A DNA stretch of 57,855 nucleotides, taken from NCBI GenBank assembly GCA_030040865.1, contig JASHSX010000082.1, positions 1 to 57,855 on the forward strand, read 5' to 3'. The notes under the pieces were generated by a model. That model saw only the letters and a program-made list of their open reading frames with translations, searched no databases and had not been told where the DNA came from. How positions within the stretch are numbered: the stretch's first letter is position 1; the number at the start of each line of letters is the position of its first letter. The translations under genes and the position numbers were made by a program. The DNA comes from Thermoplasmata archaeon. GTDB taxonomy: Archaea > Thermoplasmatota > Thermoplasmata > Lutacidiplasmatales > UBA184. Positions 40,507-49,709 of this stretch are shown here, one piece after another.

Positions 40507-40513
40507 TATTAAA
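40507..40513 (-). promoter_or_regulatory. TATA box of ferredoxin-geranylgeranyl reductase operon
   Basis: TTTAATA on the minus strand, centred 36 nt before ATG 40474, giving a leader of about 9 nt. Confidence 0.5.
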
Positions 40514-40515
40514 GG

Positions 40516-41502
40516 CTAGCCCGGACGAGGGGCGACGGCGGGAGGAGCGGCGGTCTCGGCGGTCCGGTCGGCACGCTCCGCGAGCCACCGCTCGGCGTCG
40601 ATCGCGGCCATGCATCCCGACCCGGCGGCCGTCACGGCCTGGCGGTAGCGGTGGTCGGCCGCGTCGCCGGCGACGAAGACCCCCTCGACGCTGGTCCGCG
40701 AGCCGTCGTGGACCTCGACGTACCCCTGCGGGTCGAGGTCGAGCGCCCCGCGGAAGACGTGCGTCGCCGGTTCGTGCCCGATGGCGATGAACAGTCCGCC
40801 GACCGCGAGGTCCCGGGTCGCACCGGTCCCGACGTCGCGGAGGCGGACGCCCTCCACTCGGTCGGTCCCCAGCACTTCGGTCACCTCCGTGTCGAGCAAG
40901 AAGGAGATCTTCGGGTGGCGGCGCGCCCGCTCCTGCATGATCCAGCTCGCGCGCAGGTGGCGACGACGGTGGACCACCGTCACGCGGGTGGCGAAGTTCG
41001 TGAGGAACAGCGCCTCTTCCATCGCCGTGTCGCCGCCGCCGACGACCGCGAGCTCCTTGCCCTTGAAGAAGAACCCGTCGCAGGTGGCGCACGCCGAGAT
41101 CCCGTGGCCCTTCAGTCGGTCCTCGGAGGGGAGCCCGAGCCACCGCGCGTTCGCCCCGGTCGCCACGATGACGGCGTCGGCGTGGAACGTGCCGTGGGTC
41201 CCCGTCCGGAGCACGAACGGGTGCTTGCGGAAGTCGACGTGCGTCACGTTGTCGTCGACGAACTCGGCCCCGAAACGGGCGGCCTGGCGACGCATCCGTT
41301 CGACCAGCTCCGGCCCCTGGATCGCCTCGACGAACCCCGGGTAGTTCTCGACGTCCGTCGTGATGAGGAGCTGGCCGCCGGCCGGCACGCCCGCCACGAC
41401 GACGGGAGCAAGTTCGCCGCGAGCGGCGTACAGGGCCGCCGTGAGGCCCGCGGGTCCGCTGCCGACGATCACGACCTTCACGGTCCTCGCCGGGTCGGCC
41501 AT
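40516..41502 (-). CDS. trxB: thioredoxin reductase
   Basis: A 328-residue flavoprotein disulfide reductase. FAD motif GSGPAGLTAALYAA (14-27), redox CATC at 138-141 in SACATCDGFF, NAD(P)H motif GGGDTAMEEALFL, and the terminal FAD block GDAADHRYRQAVTAAGSGCMAA. It would reduce thioredoxin-like proteins in the cytosol. Its TATA box is 26 nt upstream of the ATG. Confidence 0.93.
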   Translation of the reverse strand: MADPARTVKVVIVGSGPAGLTAALYAARGELAPVVVAGVPAGGQLLITTDVENYPGFVEAIQGPELVERMRRQAARFGAEFVDDNVTHVDFRKHPFVLRTGTHGTFHADAVIVATGANARWLGLPSEDRLKGHGISACATCDGFFFKGKELAVVGGGDTAMEEALFLTNFATRVTVVHRRRHLRASWIMQERARRHPKISFLLDTEVTEVLGTDRVEGVRLRDVGTGATRDLAVGGLFIAIGHEPATHVFRGALDLDPQGYVEVHDGSRTSVEGVFVAGDAADHRYRQAVTAAGSGCMAAIDAERWLAERADRTAETAAPPAVAPRPG

Positions 41503-41525
41503 CGCCGTGCTAGGGGGTGGGGGGG

Positions 41526-41530
41526 TTAAA
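41526..41530 (-). promoter_or_regulatory. TATA-like box, trxB
   Basis: TTTAA on the minus strand, centred 26 nt before ATG 41502; leaderless spacing. Confidence 0.5.
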
Positions 41531-41557
41531 GCGCCGCCCCATCGCGTGGCCGGCGCG

Positions 41558-42091
41558 TTAGCGAGGGGGCGCCGGGGGGAGCTTCAGCCGGCCGCCTCCC
41601 TCCGAGGTCGCGTAACCGGCCCGGTAGAACAGCAGCGGCTCCGCATCGCGACCGACCTCCTCCCGGACCACCTCCGCCACGATGAGCACGTGATCCCGCC
41701 GGGGCAGCCAGTCGACGACCCGGCACTCCAGGTTCCCGAGCGTCCCGTCCAGGAGGGCAGCGCCGGTCGCGCCGCGGTGGACCGGCAGACCCTGGAACTT
41801 CTCGGCCGGCGGGATCGTGCGCGCGAACCGCTCGCTCACGGCCCGCTGGTCGGCGGCGAGAAGGTTCACCGCGAACGTCCGGCTCCGCTCGAGCAGTGGG
41901 GTCGTATCCGCAACGAGCGTGAGGCTTACGAGGACCGTCGGGGGCTCGAGCGCTACGGACAGGAAGGCGTTGACCGTGAGCCCGGCGTCGACCTCGGCGT
42001 CCCGTGTCGTGACGACCGTGACGCCGGTCGCCCAGCGGGCCATGAGGCGCCTAAACTCCGCAGGATCGACCGGGGGCGTCCGGGCCGGCAC
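41558..42091 (-). CDS. flavin reductase-like FMN-binding protein
   Basis: A 177-residue split-barrel flavoprotein. FRRLMARWATGVTVVTTRD, then GLTVNAFLSVALEPPTVLVSL and AVNLLAADQRAVSERFA match the flavin reductase domain family (HpaC/RutF-like). GTG 42091 is 3 bp after the ABC permease stop, so it is the last gene of that operon. Substrate or partner oxygenase unknown. Confidence 0.85.
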   Translation of the reverse strand: MPARTPPVDPAEFRRLMARWATGVTVVTTRDAEVDAGLTVNAFLSVALEPPTVLVSLTLVADTTPLLERSRTFAVNLLAADQRAVSERFARTIPPAEKFQGLPVHRGATGAALLDGTLGNLECRVVDWLPRRDHVLIVAEVVREEVGRDAEPLLFYRAGYATSEGGGRLKLPPAPPR

Positions 42092-42094
42092 GGA

Positions 42095-43225
42095 TCACTC
42101 GTCCCGCCACTTGAACAGGCGTACGGAGAGGAGGAAGAAGACCACGGCGATCGCGAGGACGACGACGACGTCCGTGAGCGCCCGGGACGTGTTCGAGAAG
42201 AGCATGACCTGGTTCATCCCGTCGATCACGTAGTAGAGCGGGAGGACGTGGGCGAACGACTGGAGCCCCGACGGGAACGACGAGACCGGGAAGAAGGTGC
42301 CGGAGAGGAACATCATCGGGAAGGTGATGATGTTCCCGATGAGCGCCGCGCTCTCGGGCGTCTTCGCGACGCACCCCGCGAGCATCCCGAGGGAGACGAA
42401 CAGGAACGGTCCCACGACGAGGAACGGGATCAGCTGGGCGGTCACCAGGACGTGCGCGTTGAACAGGTAGGCGCCCGCGCCGATCATGATCCCCGCGGTG
42501 ACGAACGTGAGGAGCACGTACCAGAGGATCCGGCTCGTGAGCCACTCGGCGCGGGTGAGCGGCGTGAGCGACAGCTGGCGGAAGATCCCCTCCTTGCGGT
42601 ACGAGGAGGTGATGTCGACCATCGAGAACATCGGGCTCGTCAGGATCGAGAAGCCGATGAGCCCCGGGATCAGGTAGTCGATGTACGTGTAGACCGCGCT
42701 CCCCACGTTCGCGCCGGTGATCCCGATCACCGCGGAGCAGTTCTTCGAGCTGCACGCGGCGCGGAGGTTGAACGCGTTCGCCACGCCCGCGACCACCGCC
42801 TGGGCCTGGCCGGACGAGGCGGCGTCCTGCGGATCCGTGTACAGCGTCAGGTTCGTCGCGGTATGGTTGGTAAAGTTCGACTGGAAGCCGCTCGGCACCA
42901 CGAGACCGACGGGGTAGTCGTTCTGGCCGAGCCAGGCCGCGAAGTCCGACGGGGCGACGCTCACCACCTGGACCTTCACGAGCGTCGTGTTGTTGAGCGC
43001 CGAGAGGAACGCGACGCTCTCTTCGGAGTAGCCCACCCCGCCGGGACCGTGGTCCTCGTTGAGGACCGGGACGGTGACGACCGTCGTGCCCGTCGCGGAG
43101 AAGATGAGGCCGAACAGCGCGATGAGGATGATCGGGAAGATGAGCGAGAAGAACAGGGCGACCGGGTTACGGAAGTAGGAGCGGGCGACGATCCGGAAGT
43201 CGGCTCCGATGTGGCGAGGATTCAC
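42095..43225 (-). CDS. ABC-2 type transporter permease (YhgE/NodJ-like)
   Basis: A 376-residue membrane protein. An N-terminal helix (FSLIFPIILIALFGLIF) is followed by a large exported domain with several N-x-T sites and a cysteine pair (AACSSKNCSA). Five C-terminal helices follow, with SYRKEGIFRQLSLTPLTRAEWL, the ABC-2 cytosolic coupling segment. ATG 43225 overlaps the ATPase stop as ATGA. Likely exports a drug, lipid or surface component. Confidence 0.88.
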   Translation of the reverse strand: MNPRHIGADFRIVARSYFRNPVALFFSLIFPIILIALFGLIFSATGTTVVTVPVLNEDHGPGGVGYSEESVAFLSALNNTTLVKVQVVSVAPSDFAAWLGQNDYPVGLVVPSGFQSNFTNHTATNLTLYTDPQDAASSGQAQAVVAGVANAFNLRAACSSKNCSAVIGITGANVGSAVYTYIDYLIPGLIGFSILTSPMFSMVDITSSYRKEGIFRQLSLTPLTRAEWLTSRILWYVLLTFVTAGIMIGAGAYLFNAHVLVTAQLIPFLVVGPFLFVSLGMLAGCVAKTPESAALIGNIITFPMMFLSGTFFPVSSFPSGLQSFAHVLPLYYVIDGMNQVMLFSNTSRALTDVVVVLAIAVVFFLLSVRLFKWRDE

Positions 43226-44154
43226 GGGCTCCCCTCCGTCCGCAGTGCCCCCTCGTCCATCTGGCCGACCATCCGGACGAAGACGTCCTCCAGCGTGTCC
43301 TGGCGGGTCTCGAACCCGGACCAGGCGATCCCGCTCGCCTCGATCGCGGCGAGGACCCTCAGCGCGTCCTCCTTCTGGTGAAGCTCGACCTCGACGTGCC
43401 CGTCCTCCGCGCGGGCGACGACCCCGAGCTTATGGGCGAGGTAGTCGCCGAGATCCGGCCCGGCCTGCACCCGGATCCGCTCGGGCGTCCCGTACTGCGC
43501 GATGATGTCGGACGGCGTCCCGCTCGCGATGATGTGGCCGTGGTGGATGATCGCCACCCGGTCGGCGAGCAGCTCCGCCTCCTCGAGGTAGTGCGTCGTG
43601 AGGAACACCGTGCGGCCCTCCTTGCGCAGGGCGCGGATGACGGCCCAGATCGATCGACGCGCGTGGGGATCGAGGCCCGTGGTCGGCTCGTCGAGGAAGC
43701 AGATCTCCGGGTCGTTCACCAACGCAAGGGCGAGCCCCAGCTTCTGCTTCTGCCCGCCCGACAGCGACTCGAACCGGGAGTTCGCCTTGTCCGCGAGCTC
43801 GACACGGTCCAGGAGCTGGACCGGGTCGCGCTCGGTATGGAACAACGAGCGGTAGTAGACGATCGCCTCCGCGGGGGTGATCTTCTCGAAGAACCGGAAG
43901 TCCTGGGGGATCACGCCGATCCGGCGGTGGAGCTCGGCTCCGTCCGACCAGGGATCGAGACCGAGGACCGACACTTCCCCCTCCGAGCGGTTGCGGAGCC
44001 CCTCGAGGATCTCGGTGGTCGTCGTCTTCCCGGCGCCGTTCGGCCCGAGGAAGGCGAAGACGCTCCCCGACTGGACCGAGAAGTCGATGCCGTCGACGGC
44101 CGCGAGCGTCCCGTACCGCTTGCGGAGGCCGTGCACCTCGATAGCACCGGGCAT
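43222..44154 (-). CDS. ABC transporter ATP-binding protein (drug/lipid exporter type)
   Basis: A 310-residue ATPase. Walker A GPNGAGKTTT, Q loop GVIPQDFRFFE, signature LSGGQKQKLGLALAL, Walker B ICFLDEPTTGLD, H-loop TTHYLEE. The C-terminal domain is that of DrrA/CcmA types. It leads the ATPase-permease-flavin reductase operon. A weak GATAAC element lies about 24 nt before the ATG. Confidence 0.92.
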   Translation of the reverse strand: MPGAIEVHGLRKRYGTLAAVDGIDFSVQSGSVFAFLGPNGAGKTTTTEILEGLRNRSEGEVSVLGLDPWSDGAELHRRIGVIPQDFRFFEKITPAEAIVYYRSLFHTERDPVQLLDRVELADKANSRFESLSGGQKQKLGLALALVNDPEICFLDEPTTGLDPHARRSIWAVIRALRKEGRTVFLTTHYLEEAELLADRVAIIHHGHIIASGTPSDIIAQYGTPERIRVQAGPDLGDYLAHKLGVVARAEDGHVEVELHQKEDALRVLAAIEASGIAWSGFETRQDTLEDVFVRMVGQMDEGALRTEGSP

Positions 44155-44227
44155 CGTCGCGCCGTGCGCCCGACGGTTATCACGGTTCCGGCCGCGAGGG
44201 CGCTATCGGCCGCGCCGGCGCGCTCCG

Positions 44228-46384
44228 TCACGTCGGCGCGTCGATATCGGCCGCCGAGCCCGCACCGACCGTGATCGTTCCGGCGCTCGTCGTGACCTGC
44301 AGGCCGCCGGGTCCGGACCATCCCACCGACAGGCGCCCCCGGTTCCACCGGAGCGTGGCGAAACCGCCACCGATCCGCAGGTGCTCGAGCGCGGCTTCCG
44401 TCCACGCGGCCGGGAACGCGGGTCGCACCCCGATCGATGGCCCCCGCGCGTTCAGCGAGATCCCCCAGACGCGCTCGAACAACAGCGCGAGGAAGGGAGC
44501 CACGCTGAATCCGAGCAAGAAGCAGGCGTCGTACGGTTCGTTCCGGTCCCCCCGGAAGCACTCGTGGGCGAGACCCTCCTGGTCGACGAGCTGCCGCGCG
44601 AGTTGGTCGAGGTGACGATAGGCGAGAACACGGTCCCCGGCGGCGAACGCCGCATCCGCCGCCCACGTCGTGGCGATCGGCCAGACCTGGCCTTGATGGT
44701 ATCCGTGCGGGATGTAGCCGGGGTCCCGATCGGAGAGCGTCCTCAGTCCCCACGCGGTCGTCAGGTCCGCCGCGCTGGCCCGGGCGACCACGGCCCGGGC
44801 CCGGTCGGGATCGAGCAGACCCGCGCTCACCGCGCGGAGGGCGTTCGGCCGGAGCTGGAGGACCGGCTGCCCGTTCCGTATCGAGTCGTACAGGTACGTT
44901 TCGGAGTCCCACCAGTACCGCTCCCGGATCGAGGTGCGGGTCCGGTCCTCGATTCCGGCCGGCAGCGCCCCCGCCTCAAGGAGGGCTGCCGCGCTCCGCA
45001 ACGCCTGCCACCAGAGCACCTGCACGTCGATCGCGTGGTCCCGACGGTCTGCGGAGTCCCAGATCGTCGTGTCCGTCGCGTCGATCCCGTACCGGACCCG
45101 GGTCAGGGACGCGGTGAACGCCCGCATGCGCTCGACCTCGCCGCCGTTCCGGAGCAGCCCGGTCTCGGGATCCATCCGGGCGAGACCCCACGCCACGATG
45201 CGCTGCAGCGTGGGGATCCACTCCGAAAGCACGACGCCGTCCGGGGTGTGGCTCATCAGGCGTTCGACGAGGGAGGGGTAGTACAGCGTCGTGTCCGAGG
45301 TCCCATAGAGGAAGATCGGACCGGGGGCGATCTGCATCGGGAGCTCCCCCGGCTCTCCGCCCAGGATCGGCAGCTCGCTGCGACTCTGGAATCGGAAGAC
45401 CGAGTCGATCGTCCGCTGGGCCCAGCCCACGTCGCCCAACCAGAGCACGGCCGGCAGCATCCAAGCGACGTCGCGGCACCAGATCGCGTCGTACCACGGG
45501 AACCCGGCCCTCAGGCCCGTCAGCTCCTCTCCGGGTGCGGCGTAGAGCCGACGGAGACCATCGCGGGCCCGGCCGTACGCCGCCTCGAGCCCGGGGGCTT
45601 GCGGGAACCGGAAGGTCGGCGTCGTGCCGGCCCAGGCCGCATCGGCATCGGCGACGGATCGGGCGGCGGCCTCCGGATCCGAGAGCGCCGCCTCAAGCGC
45701 GGCGTCGACGGGACGCAACGAACGTTCGAGTCCTCCCGCGACGATCCACGATCGTTCGATCGGATGCCCGGGGCTCACGTCGATCTCCTCTTCCGAGGCG
45801 ATCTCCCGGACCTCCCGCTCGACGTGGCCGCCGAGCCACGAGGCCCGGTCGAGGTACAGGTGGCCGAACAGGTCGCTCGACCGGTACACGAGGCCGAACC
45901 CCCGTTGGGCGACGCGGAGGCCGCGGTTCGTCGTCTCGACCCGGAAACGGACCGGCCGTATCCCCTCGACCGCGACGGGGAACAGGAACGGAACGAATCG
46001 GTTCACGAGACGGATGCAGCGGGTTCCGCCCGAGGTCGAGGAGACCCGGACCGTGCGCACGACCCCGGTCGGTCGATCGATCGCGGCGACGGCATGGAGG
46101 ATCTCGAGTCCGTTCCAGCGGTGGAGGGTACGGTAGGCGCCCGGGACGCGTTCCCCTCCGACGCGGCAGCTGGAGAGCGGCACCGGTGGGCCGTCCTCGA
46201 CCAGCGAGATCGTCCACGGACCGGTCAACCGGACGGACTGGCCGTACGCACCCCCCCATTCGACGGGGGCGCCGCGGGTCTCCTGGAGGAGCTCGAGGTC
46301 ACCCCTTCCGTCCAGGATCGCCGACGCGCTGAGGGAGCTCAGGAGCACGGGGGCCGGCGACGCGTCGGCGGTCGGTTCACTCAC
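44228..46384 (-). CDS. six-hairpin glycosidase, glycogen-debranching/amylo-alpha-1,6-glucosidase-like
   Basis: A 718-residue cytosolic enzyme. The N-terminal third is a beta-sandwich (ILDGRGDLELLQETRGAPVEWGG). The C-terminal two-thirds is an (alpha/alpha)6 barrel with FPWYDAIWCRDVAWMLPAVLW, DAIDVQVLWWQAL-type helices, YIPHGYHQGQVWPIATTWAAD and EGLAHECFRGD. The YHxGxVWP block resembles the GDE_C (amylo-1,6-glucosidase) family; catalytic acids likely lie in WCRD and HECF. The precise GH family is open. GTG 46384 overlaps the upstream gene stop as GTGA. Confidence 0.72.
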   Translation of the reverse strand: MSEPTADASPAPVLLSSLSASAILDGRGDLELLQETRGAPVEWGGAYGQSVRLTGPWTISLVEDGPPVPLSSCRVGGERVPGAYRTLHRWNGLEILHAVAAIDRPTGVVRTVRVSSTSGGTRCIRLVNRFVPFLFPVAVEGIRPVRFRVETTNRGLRVAQRGFGLVYRSSDLFGHLYLDRASWLGGHVEREVREIASEEEIDVSPGHPIERSWIVAGGLERSLRPVDAALEAALSDPEAAARSVADADAAWAGTTPTFRFPQAPGLEAAYGRARDGLRRLYAAPGEELTGLRAGFPWYDAIWCRDVAWMLPAVLWLGDVGWAQRTIDSVFRFQSRSELPILGGEPGELPMQIAPGPIFLYGTSDTTLYYPSLVERLMSHTPDGVVLSEWIPTLQRIVAWGLARMDPETGLLRNGGEVERMRAFTASLTRVRYGIDATDTTIWDSADRRDHAIDVQVLWWQALRSAAALLEAGALPAGIEDRTRTSIRERYWWDSETYLYDSIRNGQPVLQLRPNALRAVSAGLLDPDRARAVVARASAADLTTAWGLRTLSDRDPGYIPHGYHQGQVWPIATTWAADAAFAAGDRVLAYRHLDQLARQLVDQEGLAHECFRGDRNEPYDACFLLGFSVAPFLALLFERVWGISLNARGPSIGVRPAFPAAWTEAALEHLRIGGGFATLRWNRGRLSVGWSGPGGLQVTTSAGTITVGAGSAADIDAPT

Positions 46385-46860
46385 GGGGGCCCCGGCCGCG
46401 GGGTCTCCGCGATCTCCATCCAGACCGTCGGCGGGATCGCGACCGACGTGAGCTCGAGCCGGACCGTGAGGCGACCGGAGCCCAGCGGCTGTTCCAGATC
46501 GATCGCGAACTCCGTCCGGTCGCCGGGCCGCAGCACCAGCGGGGATTCGGTCGAGACGCTGCTCGTGGGGGACCACGGTCCCGATCCGCCCGGCCGCCAC
46601 CAGCCCCGGCCCGGCGCGACCGGACGTCCGTCGCACCGGAGGGCGACGCCCGAGAAGGCCCCCACGCGCAACGGCGGGTTGAGGAGTCCGAACGACAGTC
46701 GCGTTCCGACGAGCGTGAGCGATCCCGGATCGTACACGGAGCTCTCGACCGTCTCTGCGACGGCCACGAGCGCCTCGATCGAATGGGTACCGAAGTCGAG
46801 TTCGACCGAGAGCCCCTGCCGGATGGACGACAGGATCCCGAGGACCCCCGGCCGGGTCAC
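46381..46860 (-). CDS. hypothetical beta-sandwich partner of the glycosidase
   Basis: A 159-residue protein, mainly beta strands, without signal peptide or recognised domain. Coupled by GTGA to the glycosidase gene, so it may be a carbohydrate-binding or chaperone subunit. The GTG start at 46860 is uncertain. Confidence 0.5.
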   Translation of the reverse strand: MTRPGVLGILSSIRQGLSVELDFGTHSIEALVAVAETVESSVYDPGSLTLVGTRLSFGLLNPPLRVGAFSGVALRCDGRPVAPGRGWWRPGGSGPWSPTSSVSTESPLVLRPGDRTEFAIDLEQPLGSGRLTVRLELTSVAIPPTVWMEIAETPRPGPP

Positions 46861-46994
46861 GTTCCCGCAGCGGCTCCGTGCATCTTAGCCTCGCGGTCTG
46901 GGTCCGGCGCGAGGGGGTGCCCCCGCGACCGGGTCCGGACGACCAAACGATTTATCGGTGCACCCCTCCCCGCCCCGACGCCGCCGGTGACGTC

Positions 46995-47924
46995 GTGCCC
47001 CGCTCGCTCCAGGAGGCCCTCGCGCACACGCCGCTGTTCTTCGAGCCCGTCCCCCCGACTGCGCGGGCGAGCGCGACCCGGATCGAGGAGCGGATCACGG
47101 AGGTCGCTGCGCTCGTGCGCGAGTTGCCCCGCGTTGACGCCGTGGACGTGCCCGAGCTCGTGGACGAGAACCACGAGGGGCGACCGTTCTACCGCAGCGC
47201 CGATCCCCGGCTGTTCGGCCGCGCGATCGCCGAGCGGACCGGCCGCGAGGTGCTGATCAACAAGGTCGTGGCCTATCTTCGCAGCGTCGGCGACGTCGAA
47301 GAGTGGGCCCGAGCGACCGTCGGGGACGGGCTCCGACACCTCGTGCTCGTGGGCGGCACGAGCCGGTACATCCCCTATCCCGGCCCTCCCGTGGCGGAGG
47401 CGAACCGGGTCTGCCGTCCGATCGTCGGAGCCGCGGGGGGCCTGCTCGGGAACATCACCATCCCGTTCCGGACCGGCGAAGCGCACCGGATGCTGGCGAA
47501 GACCCGCGCCGGAGCGGCGTTCTTCACGACGCAGCTCGTCTTCGACCCGGTGCCGGTGGTCGGCATGCTCCGGGAATACGACGCCCTCTGCCGGCGGGCG
47601 TCGATCCCGCCGGCCGCCGTTCTCCTCAGCTTCGCCCCCCTGACGGACGAACCGGACGTAGAATTCCTGCGGTGGCTCGGTGCCGAGCTCCCCGAGGAAT
47701 TCGAGCGGGCGATCGAATCCGGCACCGAAGCCGAGGGGCTCGCCCGGAGCGAGGCCCGGGCCTTCGAGGTGTGGGCCGCGGCGTCGGCCGCGGTCACCGC
47801 GGAGAACCTCGCCGTTCCGCTCGGGGTCAACGTCGAGCAGATCTCCGCCCGTCACTTCGGCGGAGCCCGTCAGTTGCTCCGTGCCTTCGCCGCCCGACTG
47901 CCGCCGGCCGACCGGGCGGCCTAG
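46995..47924 (+). CDS. methylenetetrahydrofolate reductase-like TIM-barrel protein
   Basis: A 309-residue protein of MetF-like pattern: VDAVDVPELVDENH near the N-terminus, LVLVGGTSRYIPYPGPPVAEANRVC, then LGNITIPFRTGEAHRMLAKTRAGAAFFTTQLVFDPVPVV. The G-A-x-F-x-x-T-Q-x-x-F-D run is the strongest match. FAD and folate ligands cannot be assigned from this alone. I chose GTG 46995 because the family begins there; a TTTAT element near 46953 would give a leader of about 15 nt. No methionine gene adjoins. Confidence 0.65.
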   Translation: MPRSLQEALAHTPLFFEPVPPTARASATRIEERITEVAALVRELPRVDAVDVPELVDENHEGRPFYRSADPRLFGRAIAERTGREVLINKVVAYLRSVGDVEEWARATVGDGLRHLVLVGGTSRYIPYPGPPVAEANRVCRPIVGAAGGLLGNITIPFRTGEAHRMLAKTRAGAAFFTTQLVFDPVPVVGMLREYDALCRRASIPPAAVLLSFAPLTDEPDVEFLRWLGAELPEEFERAIESGTEAEGLARSEARAFEVWAAASAAVTAENLAVPLGVNVEQISARHFGGARQLLRAFAARLPPADRAA

Positions 47925-47933
47925 GGCATCCGG

Positions 47934-49091
47934 TCAGCGCCGACGCCGCGTCGGGGTCCTTCCCGCCGTGAACCAAGGCCGGCCGTCGAGCTCGACCTCG
48001 GCGCCATCGAGGGTCGACAGATACGAGAAGCGGCCGCGCTCTCCTCCGACCGCGGGAGGCCCCGCGCCGATCCACAGTCCGATCGCTCCGGCCGCGAGCT
48101 CGCCGAGCTCTGGGGTCCGACCGATCTCGGGATTGAACCCGAACGTGAGCAGGGCCGGAGCTGCCCGGTGGACGCGTTGACGGCCCAGGGCGGCCGCGAA
48201 CGACTCGCCGCCCCGGTCGAAAGAGAACTCCCGGAGGCGGCCCGATCTGAACACGAACCGGGCGCCAATCGAGACCGAGGGCTCCGAGAACCGGTCGTAG
48301 ACCGGTCGGTTCGTCTCCCAGATCCCCTCGGTCGCCCCCGGCCGCAACGGTACGGCCAGGAGGCCGCTCGGGACCTGGGTCCAGAAGCGGCCCGATCGCC
48401 GGTCGGCCGCATCGACCCGACCGTCCTCCAGGAACGGTGGCGAGCGGTCGAGAATCGTGTGGATCTCGGTGCCGTTGGCGTGCCGGATCGTGAGGCGACG
48501 ACCGGCGCGGAGGTCCGCGAGGACCGCCTTCCCGGAACGGGCCAGACGCGACGGTGGCACCAGACTCGCACGTAGGACATCTCGCCGCCACGCACTCGGA
48601 TCGACCCCGAAGCGGTCGGCGGCCGTCTCGGTGACCCCGGCGATCGCGAGGTTGGCGGCCCGGAGCCCCGATCGACGGGCCGCCCGCCACCACGCAGGAC
48701 CCTGCCATCGGACGATCGCTTCAAAGTCCCGTGTCGGGAGCCCGAGAAGGCGCGGGAACGCCTCGGGTCCCCCCAGATAGATGTAGGCCGCGTGGGTCGC
48801 GGCATGCGCCGCATTCGCCTTCGGGAGGTGACGGCGACGGCCGAACGCCAGCGAGCGGAAGAACGCGTCCTCGTCTTCTACGATCAACGACGGGTCGGCA
48901 CCCAGCCGCCGCGCCTCCCAGACGAACGGCCGCGCCCACGGGAGCGCGTGGCCCCACGTCTCGATCGCCACCGACTCGCCGCTCTCGATCGCGAGCGACT
49001 CCTCGAGGACGAGGCGGGCGAGGGCCTCCTCCGGAGACCCGCCGAACGAGGCGCCGCGGGCTCGCGCGGGGTGCCGTGGAGCGTCCGCCAT
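47934..49091 (-). CDS. M29 aminopeptidase-like protein, metal site apparently altered
   Basis: A 385-residue protein with the overall pattern of M29 thermophilic aminopeptidases: LVLEESLAIESGESVAIETW at the start, GKAVLADLRAGRRLTI, PSGLLAVPLRPGATEGIWETN (first glutamate region), FGFNPEIG near the end. The usual C-terminal G-T-x-H and H-x-D metal motifs are not obvious: those regions read AGAIGLWIGAG and FSYLSTLDGAEVELDG. It may be inactive or have another function. It follows nikR by 19 bp on the same strand. ATG 49091. Confidence 0.6.
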   Translation of the reverse strand: MADAPRHPARARGASFGGSPEEALARLVLEESLAIESGESVAIETWGHALPWARPFVWEARRLGADPSLIVEDEDAFFRSLAFGRRRHLPKANAAHAATHAAYIYLGGPEAFPRLLGLPTRDFEAIVRWQGPAWWRAARRSGLRAANLAIAGVTETAADRFGVDPSAWRRDVLRASLVPPSRLARSGKAVLADLRAGRRLTIRHANGTEIHTILDRSPPFLEDGRVDAADRRSGRFWTQVPSGLLAVPLRPGATEGIWETNRPVYDRFSEPSVSIGARFVFRSGRLREFSFDRGGESFAAALGRQRVHRAAPALLTFGFNPEIGRTPELGELAAGAIGLWIGAGPPAVGGERGRFSYLSTLDGAEVELDGRPWFTAGRTPTRRRR

Positions 49092-49110
49092 CGGGTACGG
49101 TCGGTCTCCC

Positions 49111-49629
49111 TCACTCCGAGGGATGGTGCGGATGGAGGTGGCCCGTCGTGCCTCCGGCGACGGCGGGCGTCCCCAGGGCGTATCGGCCGAACGCGATGCC
49201 CTTGATCCCGCGCAGATCCTCGGCGGCGTTCACCACTTCGTCGCGTTTTCCGACCAGACCGATGAGTTGCATGCAGGACCCTCCCTCGAGATGGACGTGC
49301 GAGGACGACCGAATGTGGGCGCCCCAGCGGTGCTCGACGGCCGTCAGCCGACGGAGGATGTTCGGGGCTTCGTGGCGGTAGAGCAGCAGGACGCTCGCCA
49401 CCGAATCCGAGTTGGGGTCCCCCAGCTCCTGCTCGGCGAGTTCCTTCCGGATGAGGGCGCGGATGGCGTCCGAGCGGCTCGGCGAGTTCCGCTCGCGTAC
49501 CCAGTGGTCCAGGAGCGCGAGAAGTTCCGGTTCGAGCGAAACGCCCAGACGCACGACGTGCGCGCGCTTCCGACCCTGACGCCGCCGGTCGCGACGGGGT
49601 GCGGTTCTCGGTCGTCTCTTCCCGGGCAT
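49111..49629 (-). CDS. nikR: nickel-responsive transcriptional regulator NikR
   Basis: A 172-residue protein with a basic N-terminal extension of about 20 residues, a ribbon-helix-helix domain (VVRLGVSLEPELLALLDHWV, SRSDAIRALIRKEL), and the NikR ACT-like domain. All four nickel ligands are present with the spacing of E. coli NikR: H100, H111, H113 and C119 correspond to H76, H87, H89 and C95. A His-rich tail (HLHPHH) may add weak metal sites. It is divergent from a NiCoT nickel permease, its likely target. Confidence 0.93.
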   Translation of the reverse strand: MPGKRRPRTAPRRDRRRQGRKRAHVVRLGVSLEPELLALLDHWVRERNSPSRSDAIRALIRKELAEQELGDPNSDSVASVLLLYRHEAPNILRRLTAVEHRWGAHIRSSSHVHLEGGSCMQLIGLVGKRDEVVNAAEDLRGIKGIAFGRYALGTPAVAGGTTGHLHPHHPSE

Positions 49630-49675
49630 GGGTCCTGCCGGGATCCGCCGGCGGCGCGAGCCAAGTCCGCACCAC

Positions 49676-49682
49676 CTATAAC
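49676..49682 (-). promoter_or_regulatory. TATA-like box, nikR
   Basis: GTTATAG on the minus strand, centred 50 nt before ATG 49629, implying a leader of about 20 nt. Confidence 0.4.
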
Positions 49683-49709
49683 CCGGAGCGCTGGGTCCCC
49701 GGGCGCCAC

